64,000 nt of DNA from Oscheius onirici. Its lineage: Eukaryota > Nematoda > Chromadorea > Rhabditida > Rhabditidae. The position numbers and the translations under genes were made by a program. The stretch covers positions 1,612,001-1,676,000 of the forward strand of contig OW051471.1 of the NCBI GenBank assembly GCA_932521025.1, given 5' to 3'. Of the stretch, positions 12,901-22,214 are shown piece by piece. Every line of letters begins with the position of its first letter. The first letter of the stretch is position 1. Below the pieces are notes generated by a model. The model saw only the letters and a list, made by a program, of their open reading frames with translations, had not been told where the DNA came from and made no database searches.

Positions 12901-15900
12901 GTTATTTGAATAAAATGGCGCTTTGTAGATTCATGGGATGGACTACTATCAGTTTCCTCCAAAAACTCGGACCAACACAAGTAGTGGATACACCATATGC
13001 TTCTAGGTAATTGAACGACTCGCCGACTCCCGTACCTATTCTGTCGCCTCGACATCGGCCAGCTCCATTCCGAGAAAAACCAATCATGACGATTTATACT
13101 ATACAGAGGCACCGTAAGCTCTTTCTCATTTCTCGAAAACTGCTGTTCAAAAACTTTCTTGCTTCATCGCTTCTTCAAATAACTAGCTACTTTAGTTTTC
13201 TGATTTGTGTTCAGCAAGCTTATCAAACATGAGTAATCTTTTTTTAGCCGGAAAGGTACTTTTTTCCTCTAGGTTAGAGCAATCCAACCTAAATTTAGCC
13301 TCAAAAGTTGTGGTCTATGAAAATATTCATGTTTCATAGTTTGCTAAGACATAAAGACATGTGCTTACCTAACGAGAAAGTTTCAGAATATCACCAGTCC
13401 AAGCTGAAAAAACCAGTCTATCGTCCGAGACAAAGACAGAAGAAGATGAAGATCGAGATGTGACGGCAGTAGACTGTTTCCGGTGGTACGGCAGTCGTCT
13501 GGTGATGTTTTTCGTGCTGCTCTTCAAATGGATTGGAATGGTTAGTTTCTTCATTGAGAGAACATGCGTAAATCACTCTGTTCACTATGGAACATTGACA
13601 AAATGACACTGGGGCTGGGCGAATAGTTGGTACGCAAATTTGTGTAAAGAGTTACGTAAGTCGTGCAATATGCAATTTAGCCAATAAAAAAAACTTGCAA
13701 GTATTTTTCTCTTATTTCTAACCTCGAATCCATCTGCATAAAATCAAAAACATAAATAAATTTGGTTGCAGGAAGAGATACAGCCGCATGAAATTTTCGC
13801 ATTCGTGCATGCAAATGCGAATGAGAATACCTGATGCGAATAGTACGCCATATCTCTTTATAGAAAAGAGATTTGTTTTTGCTTTTTCTTAGATGGATTA
13901 GGTCTGCGCAAAAGGGAAAAATACTTACAAATTTTTTTATTGGCTAAAAAACGTATGGCACGACTTAGCCACTCTTTATGCAAATTTGCGTACCAACTAT
14001 TCATCAGAAAATGTGTTTTGCCCCAAAGAAACAATAACAGTCTGAACTGGTTGTTTTTGCGCATTGTTTCAGTAGAAATCCAAAGTTCATGAACATTCTT
14101 AGATGTGCTAGATTCACGATGCTAACGTCTCGCGTCCCAAATGCTGTCGTAAAGGAAAACAGTTCCTTTCTACCACTTTCACTGTTTTGCTCATGCTTTT
14201 CTTTAGGTTTCGGCAAACGAGTATAGTTGGAATAATTAGCTTGTTCTGCTGAAATTTGGGTGGAAACTTCCAGAACTAACAAATCAATCAAACTTGGTAT
14301 ACCTGGCTCCGGGCCTGAGATTCCAGGCCCGGCTGATCGTCCGGTCAGCCAGGTCGAAAATTTGACGTCTACAAAATGGAAGGACTGCTTGACTTTGTTC
14401 ATTTGAACCTTATGTTTTCGCTGGAACAAAAAGAAGGCTTTACTCCCGAAGATTTCTCATTTTTATGTCCCGCTTTTCTTAGCTTTTTTCGTTTTCCCAA
14501 CTGCGAACACCGTTCTGGAGTTTTTTTCATTCAGTTCATCAAAAGTTTACAGCTGAAAAAGAACAAACAAATTCAGTACGAGTTGAGTTCCACGAATGAT
14601 AGTTCACTAGAATCTTATATTTTCGCTGGAAAAATACTAGTGTTTTATGAACAAACCAAAATAATTTGGTTTCATCAATTGTTGATAGATGAAGGGCTTC
14701 GACGACATCAGTAGAAATTCTAAACCTTGTTTTCGAAGAATGTGACTGGTTACGTTTTGCCCCGTTTTCAAAACAAAAATTCATTCGTTTTCATCAAAAG
14801 TTTACAGCTGAAAGAGTTACAATGTTATGTTCTTGCTTCACTTGAACAAAAACTTTAAAAAAAAACTGTTGTTTCATCAACTGGTCAGAACATTGTCCTG
14901 CTGTATTACATTGATGAAACTAGGTAGGACTGCAAAATACCTACGGCTGTCTAAAAATATGACAAGTCTCAGAAGGGCCTAAAACATGCTCAGAATGCAT
15001 AAAAGCCACTTTTGGTAAATTTGACTTTTTGACCCTTTATACCCCCCCCCCCCCCCCATTTTTTGACCCATGATACCCCATCATGAGTTGAACCACGTGA
15101 ACTTCAGAGGCGCGTTTCTCGAAAATTTTCCATTGGGCCCTCTTTGTTGCATGAAGGGTTTTGTAGCCCAGATTGAGCTCTTTCAAGATGCATCGGCCGA
15201 TTTCTTGGTTTTTTTTACTTTCCCATTTTTCCAAATGGTCCTGGTGTTTCTTATTCGGTTTCATCAAAAGCTTATAGCTGGAAGAAATACCTTGTTATGT
15301 TTTGTGGGATGATTGGGTTCAAAACACGAGCAAAACTTTTACAACCCCTTAAATTCAGGTTCTTCTGGCAGCCTGTTCCCTAGCCATGGTAGCTGGCTCT
15401 GTCTTTTTCGCCATTTTCGTCATTTACAACGGAATCGGAGTCGTATGTCAGTGTCAGCTGAATGAAGGTTTCATCGTTCTGATCGCACTGATTTTGTTGC
15501 CAATCATCATTCTTCTGACCACGTTGTGTTGCAACAACACCTGTGAAAAGTACAAGGCTGCTAAAGAGGATGGGACCATGGAGAAGAGCAGGTGAGTTGG
15601 GATTTCAATGTGAAAACAGGCCCATAAAGTGATAACTTGTGCTTTGAAAGTGTTCAAAATGGGGTAAAAAGATGCTAAAATCGATTTTTTTTTGTCAAGA
15701 ATGACCGTTCAAAAAGCGAAAATTTCAAGAAGAGACAAGAAATAGGTAGAGGTATTCTTAGCAAAAAAAAGAAAACACGTCAACGTAGCAAACTGGATGA
15801 ACTCGCCCGCTTACATGTGTTAAGTATATTTCGGGTCTGAATTTTTGACACGAAAAAATTTTATGGGCCCGTGGGTCAAAACGTAAAGGGACAGTCTCAT

Positions 15901-17035
15901 TACGTGCCTCCAAGCCTCCAGGGGAACTCAGGCAACTGCGTGGCGGGACCCACGGTAAATTTCTTTTTTACGTTTTTCTTGTTCTATACTCATTTTTTCG
16001 ATTTCTACTTGTTTCTAATCGATTTCTCGTCAAAAATCACCCCTATAATTAGTGGTGGAACACTAAAATTTGTGGAAAATTGACCCTTTTTGGCCCTTTT
16101 TGGCCTAAAATACGTTATTTCCGTCATTTTCCCACCAATTTTAGCGTTTCACCACTCATTTAAGACGTAATTTTTGACGAGAAATCGATTAGAAACAAGT
16201 AAAAATCGAAAAAATGAGTGTAGAACGAGAAAAATGCAAAAATGAAATTTGCAGTGGGTCCCGCCACGCAGTTAGCCTATTTCTATCGGCTATAATGAGA
16301 CTGTCCCTTTAAAGCAAAAAAAATTTTTGCTGACAGAACTCTTCACAAAGGAGCGATTTTGCTGGATAACCTGTAATCCTAAATGATTGCACCCAGCACC
16401 CAGCTTTGGCTAAAAGTACAGATTGAAGCAAAAACTTTTTCCCCTCAAACTTGTTCCTCGAAACAGATTACCCTACTGACATTTTGCTAATCGTCTAAAG
16501 ACAAATTTGAACAGGTTTGTTAATTCGGAGTCGCCAAGTTTTTTTCGGATTCTGTGTCACGCGGCGAAAAGAATTTTTTCGAAAATAGTGGTTCATAATC
16601 GTGACTATAACCGTATAGAATCAATCGAGAGTAGAGTATTCAAACTTTTTCATCTTGCTCAGGAAGACTGAGCGAAACAGGAGAAGTTATGAACCTACTT
16701 TCTTGCAGACTCTCATTCACAATTACGAAAATATTGCACTTAGGGTTGCCGACAACGCACACAATAAGCAAGCAATTTTGTATTAGTGTTCGCTATATCA
16801 AAAGAGTGAAACAATAAAATGTCGTCTTTCTTGACAAAAAACAGCTTTCAGATACGTTACCGTTCATCCCGACGATGACATTGTACTGTGTGGAATCGTC
16901 GTGGTGCCTGGTAAACGAGAGCAGCGAAAGCTCAGCATCAAGAGGAAGAATGCCCAAAATGAAGACGGAGACTCAATAGCGGCTAGCAGTCTTCACACAA
17001 CTGCTTTCGCCAGAGCTGTCGGAAACATTGCTTGA
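954..17035 (+). CDS. Membrane-tethered protein kinase-like protein (probable pseudokinase, MEKK/STE-like)
   Basis: Twelve exons join in phase: 954-1049, 5612-5720, 5822-5931, 8242-8494, 8535-8594, 8709-8817, 10929-11019, 11064-11198, 13007-13113, 13387-13540, 15359-15591 and 16852-17035 (stop TGA), giving 546 residues. Residues 1-60 are acidic and Ser/Pro-rich. A kinase fold spans about 65-325: a degenerate Gly loop, beta3 Lys in AVTK (K97), alphaC region Glu near 113-115, catalytic loop HGNVKAVN (185-192), DKA in place of DFG (205-207), APE (226-228), DIW (244-246) and the Arg of the RPNAR helix (316). The HRD aspartate is Asn187, so phosphotransfer is probably weak or absent; the metal-binding Asp and Asn are kept. 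An acidic linker (about 330-390) leads to two or three hydrophobic segments (about 395-437 and 445-466) rich in Cys at the border (CQCQ, CCNNTC), then a basic tail. Topology suggests a cytosolic kinase-like domain anchored in a membrane. Introns 1, 3, 6, 8, 10 and 11 are large and repeat-filled; others are 40-130 bp. I do not recognise the orthologue. The first and last exons are the least certain. Confidence 0.85.
1244..1695. mobile_element. Palindromic MITE with TTAA target duplication, copy 1
   Basis: The element starts AGGGACAGTCTCATTA and ends with its reverse complement, and both sides carry TTAA (1240-1243 and 1696-1699). The two halves are inverted copies, so the whole 452 bp can fold back. 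It lies in intron 1 of the pseudokinase gene. TTAA duplication is the mark of piggyBac-type transposition; no transposase is present. Other copies are at 15887-16308 and 22215-22668, with half a copy at 37562-37783. Confidence 0.88.
2207..4940 (+). mobile_element. hAT-superfamily DNA transposon, decayed, in intron 1
   Basis: The left end reads CAGGGATGGGCGAATA, a typical hAT-type terminus, and is followed by ATTCG-rich subterminal repeats that recur at the right side (about 4785-4945). The matching right terminus with an 8-bp target duplication is not visible, so the right edge is approximate and the copy is probably defective. It encloses the transposase remnant listed separately. Same strand as the host gene. 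Confidence 0.75.
2740..4628 (+). pseudogene. hAT transposase remnant
   Basis: Fragments in order match the hAT transposase layout: a piece near 2900-2975 (frame of FVKCLQPSFKLKG), TSDAWSAEG near 3050-3087, the block at about 3213-3580 (RHTGENLSTLLK onward), a block around 3610-3800 (DIRWTSLFCVLQKF), one at 3897-4150, and the C-terminal dimerisation domain at about 4357-4628 with the hallmark IPASSAESERLFSSAG. Some joins look like introns with AG/GT borders (for example near 3375-3429 and 4150-4186). A frame change and stop near 2800-2960, and no visible BED zinc finger, suggest it is broken, but a spliced intact gene is not fully excluded. Confidence 0.8.
5085..5412. repeat. Family P palindromic repeat, partial copy
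   Basis: Contains the family core (GTAGGATGCAACCCTGAAGAG and flanks) in both orientations around a short centre, so it folds back. It ends about 200 bp before exon 2 of the pseudokinase gene. Confidence 0.65.
6260..6510 (+). mobile_element. tRNA-derived SINE (type 1)
   Basis: A tRNA-like head carries an A-box-like TGGCGCAATG (6267-6276) and a B-box-like AGTTCAAAACC (6295-6305), spaced as in a pol III promoter. A non-tRNA body follows and the element ends in an ACTTT-type repeated tail (about 6493-6510). Similar octamers, ACGCGGCT (6252-6259) and GCGCGGCT (6513-6520), may be a target duplication with one change. It sits in intron 3 of the pseudokinase gene. Confidence 0.65.
6819..7845 (-). 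mobile_element. SINE-like element type 4, copy a, interrupted by a nested insertion
   Basis: Read on the minus strand, the element has a tRNA-like head with a near-perfect B-box (GGTTCGATTCC; plus-strand 7253-7263), a GC-rich end (CGACAGGCGGCGAAGCCGGC) and a tandemly repeated body, seen on the plus strand as units like TTTTGATCCGTTTCCCAGTC at about 6950-7050. Its other edge, next to AGCTTTTTAATAGTTTAGATG in sister copies, is split here by the 454-bp insertion at 7377-7830. Sister copies: 10434-10865, 26819-27290, 29312-29742 and a partial one at 43480-43708. Confidence 0.72.
7377..7830. mobile_element. 454-bp fold-back insertion with TTTAA/TTAA duplication inside SINE copy a
   Basis: TTTAA at 7372-7376 and 7831-7835 flanks the insert; sister SINE copies (near 10853 and 43690) have the uninterrupted AGCTTTTTAATAG. 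The two halves of the insert are imperfect inverted repeats. Length, target and a shared GCGGGTCCCG-like block suggest a distant relative of the TTAA MITE at 1244-1695. Confidence 0.65.
9121..9350 (-). mobile_element. tRNA-derived SINE (type 2)
   Basis: On the minus strand the head has an A-box-like TAGTCAAGTGGA (plus-strand 9329-9340) and a B-box-like AAGTTCAATCCC (9286-9297), followed by a unique body. It is not a functional tRNA: there is no clean acceptor stem and the body continues well past it. Confidence 0.62.
9453..9590 (+). mobile_element. tRNA-derived SINE (type 3)
   Basis: A clear A-box TGGCGCAGTGG (9458-9468) and B-box GGTTCGAGTCC (9493-9503) lie 24 bp apart, too close for a full tRNA, so this is a shortened tRNA-like head. 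The body runs into the right arm of family P. Confidence 0.6.
10209..10294. repeat. Short tandem repeat, unit with CATTCGATGATATAGTG
   Basis: Three related units in direct order with the linked motif TTTCAGTGTTTTCTTC; one unit is shortened. It lies in intron 6 of the pseudokinase gene. Confidence 0.75.
10369..10434. repeat. 66-bp near-perfect palindrome with GC-rich centre
   Basis: A 25-bp arm beginning CGTTCGGAGTAGACATGG is followed by a self-complementary GC-only centre and the exact reverse complement of the arm. It lies immediately at the border of SINE type 4 copy b. Confidence 0.9.
10434..10865 (-). mobile_element. SINE-like element type 4, copy b
   Basis: Same family and orientation as the copy at 6819-7845, with the uninterrupted AGCTTTTTAATAGTTTAGATG end at about 10847-10866. 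The B-box has one change (plus-strand GGAATCCAACC). It ends about 60 bp before exon 7 of the pseudokinase gene. Confidence 0.72.
11693..12730. repeat. Two direct copies of a ~0.5-kb repeat in intron 8
   Basis: Copies at about 11693-12260 and 12265-12730 each contain GTGTGTGTG, GGAAGCTTTAATTGGCAATC, a shared middle, and a GC-rich end near TTAGCCCCG. They differ by many small indels, so the duplication is not recent. Identity of the element is unknown. Confidence 0.75.
13619..14006. mobile_element. Palindromic MITE in intron 10
   Basis: Starts ATAGTTGGTACGCAAATTTG and ends with the reverse complement; inner arms also pair (around 13660-13710 with 13920-13975). The target duplication is not clear. 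No coding capacity. Confidence 0.7.
15042..15057. repeat. Homopolymer C tract (16 C)
   Basis: A plain run of C in intron 10. Similar runs of C or G occur near 19830-19844, 19976-19987, 20092-20103 and 38758-38772. Length errors in assembly are likely here. Confidence 0.9.
15820..15882. repeat. Fragment of the fold-back element found at 44480-45334
   Basis: Contains GGTCTGAATTTTTGA and TTTTATGGGCCCGTGGGTCAAAAC, close to the end of the larger element. It stops at the edge of the TTAA MITE copy 2. Confidence 0.55.
15887..16308. mobile_element. Palindromic TTAA MITE, copy 2
   Basis: Ends AGGGACAGTCTCATTA and its reverse complement; TTAA on the right (16309-16312) and GTAA on the left. Located in intron 11 of the pseudokinase gene. 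Somewhat shorter (422 bp) than copies 1 and 3. Confidence 0.85.
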
Positions 17036-17878
17036 AGTCTTTTTATGATTTCAATGGATCTGCCGAATATTTCTAGTTTTGTTGAGCGAAGTGGCTTCAC
17101 AAAAAACGCTAAAAAAATCTGCTAACTAGAATGGACTACACCAGAGCCTCTCCCAAGATTTCTTTCTACCCAATGTGGCAACTTCTTGTGTTTTACAAGA
17201 TCGTCAAGACTAACATTATATAGATAGATGGACTAACATTCTATGTTTCCGTGTACTTTCAAATCCGTCGGGTCTGCCAAAGTCTGCCAAAGTGACAATG
17301 CAAAAACTAATTGTTGAAGTGTCCCTGTCTCCTCTTTCTTTTTTTCAACCTCTGGTAAGTATCACTCTTAATCTTACACAAAACTTTGCGGTTTCACTAG
17401 ATTACGAGAAACTTGCTCTGTGAATAGATGCTGAATCTGGGTCTTCACCAAACTTTACCGTCGCGGTAAACTTTCTTAATCTCATAAATCCATACCCTAA
17501 AACCTCAATTAGATTAAATTCTTTCTGAAAAATACTGTTCAGTTTTCACAATTTCCATCCAAAAAACCATTATTCTTCACAATTGTGAGTCCCCTTCAAA
17601 AAAAAAATTTCCCTCCCGCTAGACGTCGGTGATGTTTCTGACCTCCGCTGACTTCATTTGGCTCACACGGATAAATATCTGCGGGGATGACATGGACATT
17701 TGAATAGAGCCACGGGGAACACTAACAAGTCGCGATCTGATTTAGTTACGCCCTCTAGCGAGGAGCTCCTTTTTTTAGGGCTCATAATAAACTTGTTTTT
17801 GCGCATTTTTTGGCTCAAATAAACAGCAAGAAGCCTTATTTGAGCCAGCTAAGCTAGGAACACTAGCAGGACACCGAA
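17036..17878. other. Intergenic, no feature seen
   Basis: The 3' side of the pseudokinase gene. No convincing open frame, tRNA or repeat; no clear AATAAA close to the stop. Confidence 0.5.
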
Positions 17879-18268
17879 ACTATGAAAATACTGAACACAA
17901 GGAAAGCATACAGGGCTTTTACGCCTGCAGCCTATGAAATACCGATATCACAGGTTCTCTAGCAAACGCGGATCTAGCTTCTTTCGGCTGATTCACTTCT
18001 TGTCCTCTCAGCAAACATCATTGTCTGGAAGATTCCACGCTCCTGAAAACCATTGAATTGCGAACTTTCTCACAAGGTAGATCTAGTTCAATCTCTATGA
18101 CCAGAAGGAAGAATTTCAAACGCCGGAAAAGAAAACTTTCAGTCTTCCCTAGTGGCTCCTGAACTGTTCCAAACGTGGATTCAGGGAAGTGCTCTCAGAG
18201 CCTGGATGACTGAGCACAGACTGACCATCTTGACGAAGGCTGGTTCGTTTTTGCCGTCTCTTTTCAGT
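17879..18268. repeat. Left arm of large inverted repeat around THAP-like exons
   Basis: About 389 bp, matched in reverse complement and almost base for base by 18724-19113. Only scattered substitutions are seen by eye. The arm contains a THAP-like exon (18143-18242). The 455-bp spacer holds the exon with the CDRHF motif and the exon at 18476-18645. Confidence 0.92.
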
Positions 18269-18645
18269 TTTCAGTTTTTTCCTTATTTTTTGCCTTTATG
18301 TCAACTCTTTTGACAATGGAAGAAAGCTCGGCATATGTGACCGTCATTTCGTGAATCCGCCACGTTCTGACAGCCTGCGAAAGAGGGTCGTGTCATGCGC
18401 AGTCTACCCACTAGGTTCTCTAAGGTATAACTACTGAGAACTAAGGAAGAATTGTCTCTCGTTGTTGTTTTTCAGCAATGGAAGTTTTCGATGTACACTT
18501 CAAGACGGAATACGCTGAATCCGGAACTTATCTCTCACTGGCCCAATCCCAGAAACCTATCGCTCCTTCTCAGTCCTTTGAAGAGCCAGTCTTTCGAAAC
18601 CGGTCCGTAGCGTCTTCCATGGGCGTCTTCTTCTCTTCCGCCAGG
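18143..18645 (+). CDS. THAP zinc-finger-like gene, incomplete model (three exons)
   Basis: Exon 18143-18242 encodes PELFQTWIQGSALRAW and neighbours, matching the middle of a THAP domain with its conserved Trp. The next exon, about 18290-18424, has GRKLGICDRHFVNPP, where C-x2-H-F is the second half of the THAP C2CH zinc site, followed by a CAVYPL stretch at the place of the AVPTIF box. A third exon, 18476-18645 (or a separate start at ATG 18478), has a TTTTTCAG acceptor and GTCAGT donor and encodes MEVFDVHFKTEY onward. I cannot find the first Cys pair, and the phases between the first two exons do not fit a normal intron (only 25 bp would be available), so the gene may be damaged by the inverted repeat. 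THAP proteins bind DNA; targets are unknown here. Confidence 0.48.
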
Positions 18646-18723
18646 TCAGTAGTTTCTTCTCTTATCTGCAGTCTGCAGTAGACAGAGGACTGTGAAGCGC
18701 CACCCTCATTCTTCACCGTTGTT

Positions 18724-19113
18724 ACTGAAAAGAGACGGCAAAAACGAACCAGCCTTCGTCAAGATGGTCAGTCTGTGCTCAGTCATCCAGGCTCTGAGAG
18801 CACTTCCCTGAATCCACGTTTGGAACAGTTCAGGAGCCACTAGGGAAGACTGAAAGTTTTCTTTTCCGGCGCTTGGAATTCTTCCTTCTGGTCATAGAGA
18901 TTGAACTAGATCTACTTTGTGAGAAAGTTCGCAATTCAATGGTTTTCAGGAGCGTGGAATCTTCCAGACAATGATGTTTGCTGAGAGGACAAGAAGTGAA
19001 TCAGCCGAAAGAAGCTAGATCCGCATTTGCTAGAGAACCTGTGATATCGGTATTTCATAGGCTGCAGGCGTAAAATCCCTGTATGCTTTCCTTGTGTTCA
19101 GTATTTTCATAGT
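18724..19113. repeat. Right arm of large inverted repeat
   Basis: Reverse-complement partner of 17879-18268. On the minus strand it therefore carries a second copy of the THAP-like exon (about 18750-18850). Confidence 0.92.
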
Positions 19114-19612
19114 TCTGGTTCATGCTACTGGCTGGTTACCATTTGTCCTATCCCATTCTTTGCATATAGCATGCAAAAACTTCCTATTCATAATGCTGTC
19201 TTTTCATGTTTCACCTTTTGCCGAATTCCTAACTCCGGGGTCAGTAAGTATTGAAACCTTTTTCCTTGGAACAACGGTAATGTAATTTTCAGACTTCTTT
19301 CAGCAATACGAATTGGATAAATAAAATGGTCGAAGTGTGTTGTACTGCATCTAATTTTTGTTCAGTTCGACTCCAGAACTTGTCCTTTTATTCAGTTTCC
19401 TGTCCTCTCCCAGAAAACTTGCTCCGGACTCCTCATTCAATCAGGCTCCCTTCCATCCGAAGCTTTCTTGTTATATGCCCCCATATTTCTTTGCAGGATA
19501 ATTTTTTGTCCAGCTGAATCTCAGAAGCTGGCTTTTGTTAGGCAAAAAACTTCCGTTCCTTCTCCTATTTTGGACATCTTCAGACGGCTAATCCTCTAGG
19601 ATTACCCTTTAG

Positions 19613-19728
19613 CTGAAGGGCTGAACAGTGTTTTGTTGGATCTTTTGTTTCCTATCACTCTCACTGTGCATCTCAGCTGGGCTGAGGATGTCCATGCTTT
19701 CGGGGAACAGATTACTTCGGACGATGAG
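19613..19728 (+). CDS. Coding-like fragment, possible exon of the THAP-like gene
   Basis: After an acceptor-like CCCTTTAG, an open frame reads EGLNSVLLDLLFPITL and on to GEQITSDDE, with a weak donor. The phase does not match the exon at 18476-18645. Composition looks like protein, but no family is recognised. Confidence 0.25.
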
Positions 19729-19899
19729 TTAAAAATTTGTCAAAAAAGCATTCGATTTGATTAAAAATGAGAGTGAGACGTAGTTCCGCACTGAAAACGG
19801 TGGATGATACGTTAGATCCGTGGAACTAACCCCCCCCCCCCCCCATTTTGTTTGAACGTTTCTCAGAAAGTTTTGTTTATTTAGTGTTAGCGGCAGTAG

Positions 19900-19990
19900 C
19901 TAACAGGTAACTGAAACCCCGTGAGGGTAACCGTAACCCCGCGACGGTAACTGAAACCCCGCGGGGTTTCAGTCACCCCCCCCCCCCATT
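19900..19990. repeat. Local repeat of GGTAACTGAAACCCCGCG-like units
   Basis: Three imperfect direct units end in a GC-rich hairpin (CCCCGCGGGG). The same motif recurs at about 43762-43850, so it is a dispersed short element. Confidence 0.55.
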
Positions 19991-20071
19991 CTTTTACTTG
20001 TAGCGTTCCCACAGCTTTCCAGAACAGAACTAGATTTGGTAATTTACTGTTCAAAAACAGGTAATTTTCAG

Positions 20072-20313
20072 ACAGTACTCTTTTCTGTTTGCCCCCCCCC
20101 CCCTCTCAACCTCATGTTGATCCACCATCCCACCCCCTCCAAAAACATGGTCCTGTTTGTAAGAGAGCCCGAGTGGGTTCCCCCTCAGGACACCCAATTG
20201 ACTCTTCGTCCTCTATATTGTCCATTCAAATACTGGAGGTCCTTCTCTCACCAATCAACCAAATTGAGGACATTTCTCTTGAAAAACTTCTTAGAACTAG
20301 AAAAAAGGACTAG
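20072..20313 (+). CDS. Coding-like terminal exon, possibly of the THAP-like gene
   Basis: A TTTTCAG acceptor is followed by a frame through a Pro-rich run and then HGPVCKRARVGSPSGHP, a Ser-rich stretch and EDISLEKLLRTRKKD with TAG at 20311-20313. The basic KRAR and acidic-to-basic tail would suit a nuclear protein. The run of 12 C at 20092-20103 makes the upstream frame unsure. The overlapping 331-residue open frame continuing to 21031 is Phe-rich and likely chance. Confidence 0.35.
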
Positions 20314-21364
20314 AGGATGCATGAGAGTCCCATTTTGTTCTTTCAGACTGGCTTCCTATCCATTTTTGCGTTCATTTGGCATTTTCTTTTTCCTTCATGC
20401 TTTCTTTATAACAAGCAAATTAGATTTGAATGTGTTCCATTTTTTGACGATGGGTTTCATAAATACTAAGTTCAGCTTCTTTGATGTGACAATTTTTGAA
20501 AAGAAACGGAACTATGAGCACTTTCCGTTATTCTTTCCACATTTTTCTTTTTTTGTTTGTTTCGCGACGATATGTCCTTTGACCGTTCTTTTTTCAGGCG
20601 GTGTTGCAAGCGTCAATTTCATTATAAAAACCCAAAAAAGAACTGAAATTTCTCGTTTACCGATCCCCTTTATCCTTGGATGGGATTTATTTCAAGTTTC
20701 ACCGTTATTTGATATACCACAGAATTTCAACTGTTCACTGCATCGGGTACAAAAATTGCACATATTTTCGTTTATAAATTTCGTAACACAATCACGTTTT
20801 AGTAGATATTTCCTAGAATCAACAACTTTTTTGTTCAACAGTATAGTCGCATTTTTCAACATGATCACATTATTTTTTATCCTTTTTTTTTGCTGGTTAC
20901 TTTGCCAATCGTCAACCACCTATGAAATTCTGTTGCAAGTCAAAACCCTTGTTTTGTGCGCTTCTTTACCGTTTCCCGAGAAGTTATGTCCAAGTGTGAT
21001 TCTTTCTCAGTACCTCCTTGTTCAAAACTAAATTTCTCCCAATTGTTTCACTTCTCCCTTATATTGCATTCAAAAGTATCTCAACAATAGTTGACAGCTC
21101 AGTCTAACAATAAAAAACGAAAAAAACGACGGTATTCTCCGTTTTCAAATCATTCTGAACAAGATATTTGTTGAAAAAGTGTGTTTCATGAAGGTATGAC
21201 CAAAAATTGTCTTTCTTCACATCCGCTATAGATGATAGATACCACTTTACCCTGAAAATTGTGAAAATTCCAAAAAAGCTGCCGTCAAGTTCTAGAACCC
21301 GTGTGTTTCTCACTTTTTCCTCTCACTTCCTCTTCTCTTACCTTCTCTCCCTCAAATTTCACCC

Positions 21365-21557
21365 CTCTTTTCCAAAAACTCAAGAATCCCCGTCGCCTGA
21401 AATTCCTAATTTTGTGCCTCTTCTCGAAGCTACTGACACGTGTCTTGTGCTTCAATTTGTGCCGCCAAATCGCATATCCACTGCCTCAGAAGGAGGGGAC
21501 TCTTCACCTAATTCACTCTTGATCTCCCTCAGGGAGCGCGTAACAAACTTGGGCTGA
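21365..21557 (+). CDS. Coding-like fragment ending in TGA
   Basis: The frame SPSPEIPNFVPLLEATDT continuing to LLISLRERVTNLG and a stop at 21555-21557 looks protein-like. No good acceptor is seen in front of it, so the start is arbitrary. It could be a last exon of an unrecognised gene or a relic. Confidence 0.28.
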
Positions 21558-22210
21558 AGGCTCAACTAGTCATTTTTACCAATTTTATAAATTGAGAACA
21601 AATTCGCGTCCTCTGAACTGACTCCTTGAAGCTATGTTTTTTTTGTGAGTTTCGTCTCACTCTGTTGTTTTGTCCTTACTTTGACACAACTATAAAGACT
21701 CGATGAAACTTATTGTTTTTTTTCCAAACAACTAGTCTTCCCTCATCTTTTTTTCTCAACACAACAAACTTCTTCAGAACCGTCTTCTTCTTCAGAAACA
21801 GAACCGTTCTTCTCAGTATTTTTTTCTCAACGAAACTTCAGCTTTGTCTGAACAGTTACTGAAACCATTAGTTTTCTAGTTTATTGCTCCTTTCTCAAAC
21901 AAAGATCCCACCTTGTAGAACCAACCTAAAAAGTTTGCGCCTTACTCGTGTCTGTATGAAGTAACTTTTAATCACTGTATTTTTCCCAAATTCGTGACAG
22001 AAAAGTTGGCACACACTGATCTTGACGCAATACCGATCTCCTTTGAATTTTTTAAATTATTTTTTTGGACCATAGGAAGGAAAGTTGTCTTACCAAAGCT
22101 TCGATTCTTTACAAGGTAACACCGAAACATTTAGATTACTTTTTTGTTACTGTTTCAAAGTTTCTGCATATTGCGACGTATATCCCCAAAGCAATCTCGT
22201 CATGCCCGTT
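21558..22210. other. Non-coding, T-rich, no feature seen
   Basis: Homopolymer-rich DNA without a supported gene or repeat. Confidence 0.45.
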
Positions 22211-22214
22211 TTAA

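Noticed and set aside
12902-13006. Candidate exon starting ATGGCGCTTTG or IHGMDYY before pseudokinase exon 9
   Set aside because: All frames through it hit stops or give the wrong phase; the acceptor TGCTTCTAG at 13006 joins exon 8 to VIERLADSRTYS in phase.
20036-21031. 331-codon open frame
   Set aside because: It passes through a poly-C run, is extremely Phe/Leu-rich as expected from T-rich DNA, and has no domain. A shorter frame in the same place looks more like protein.
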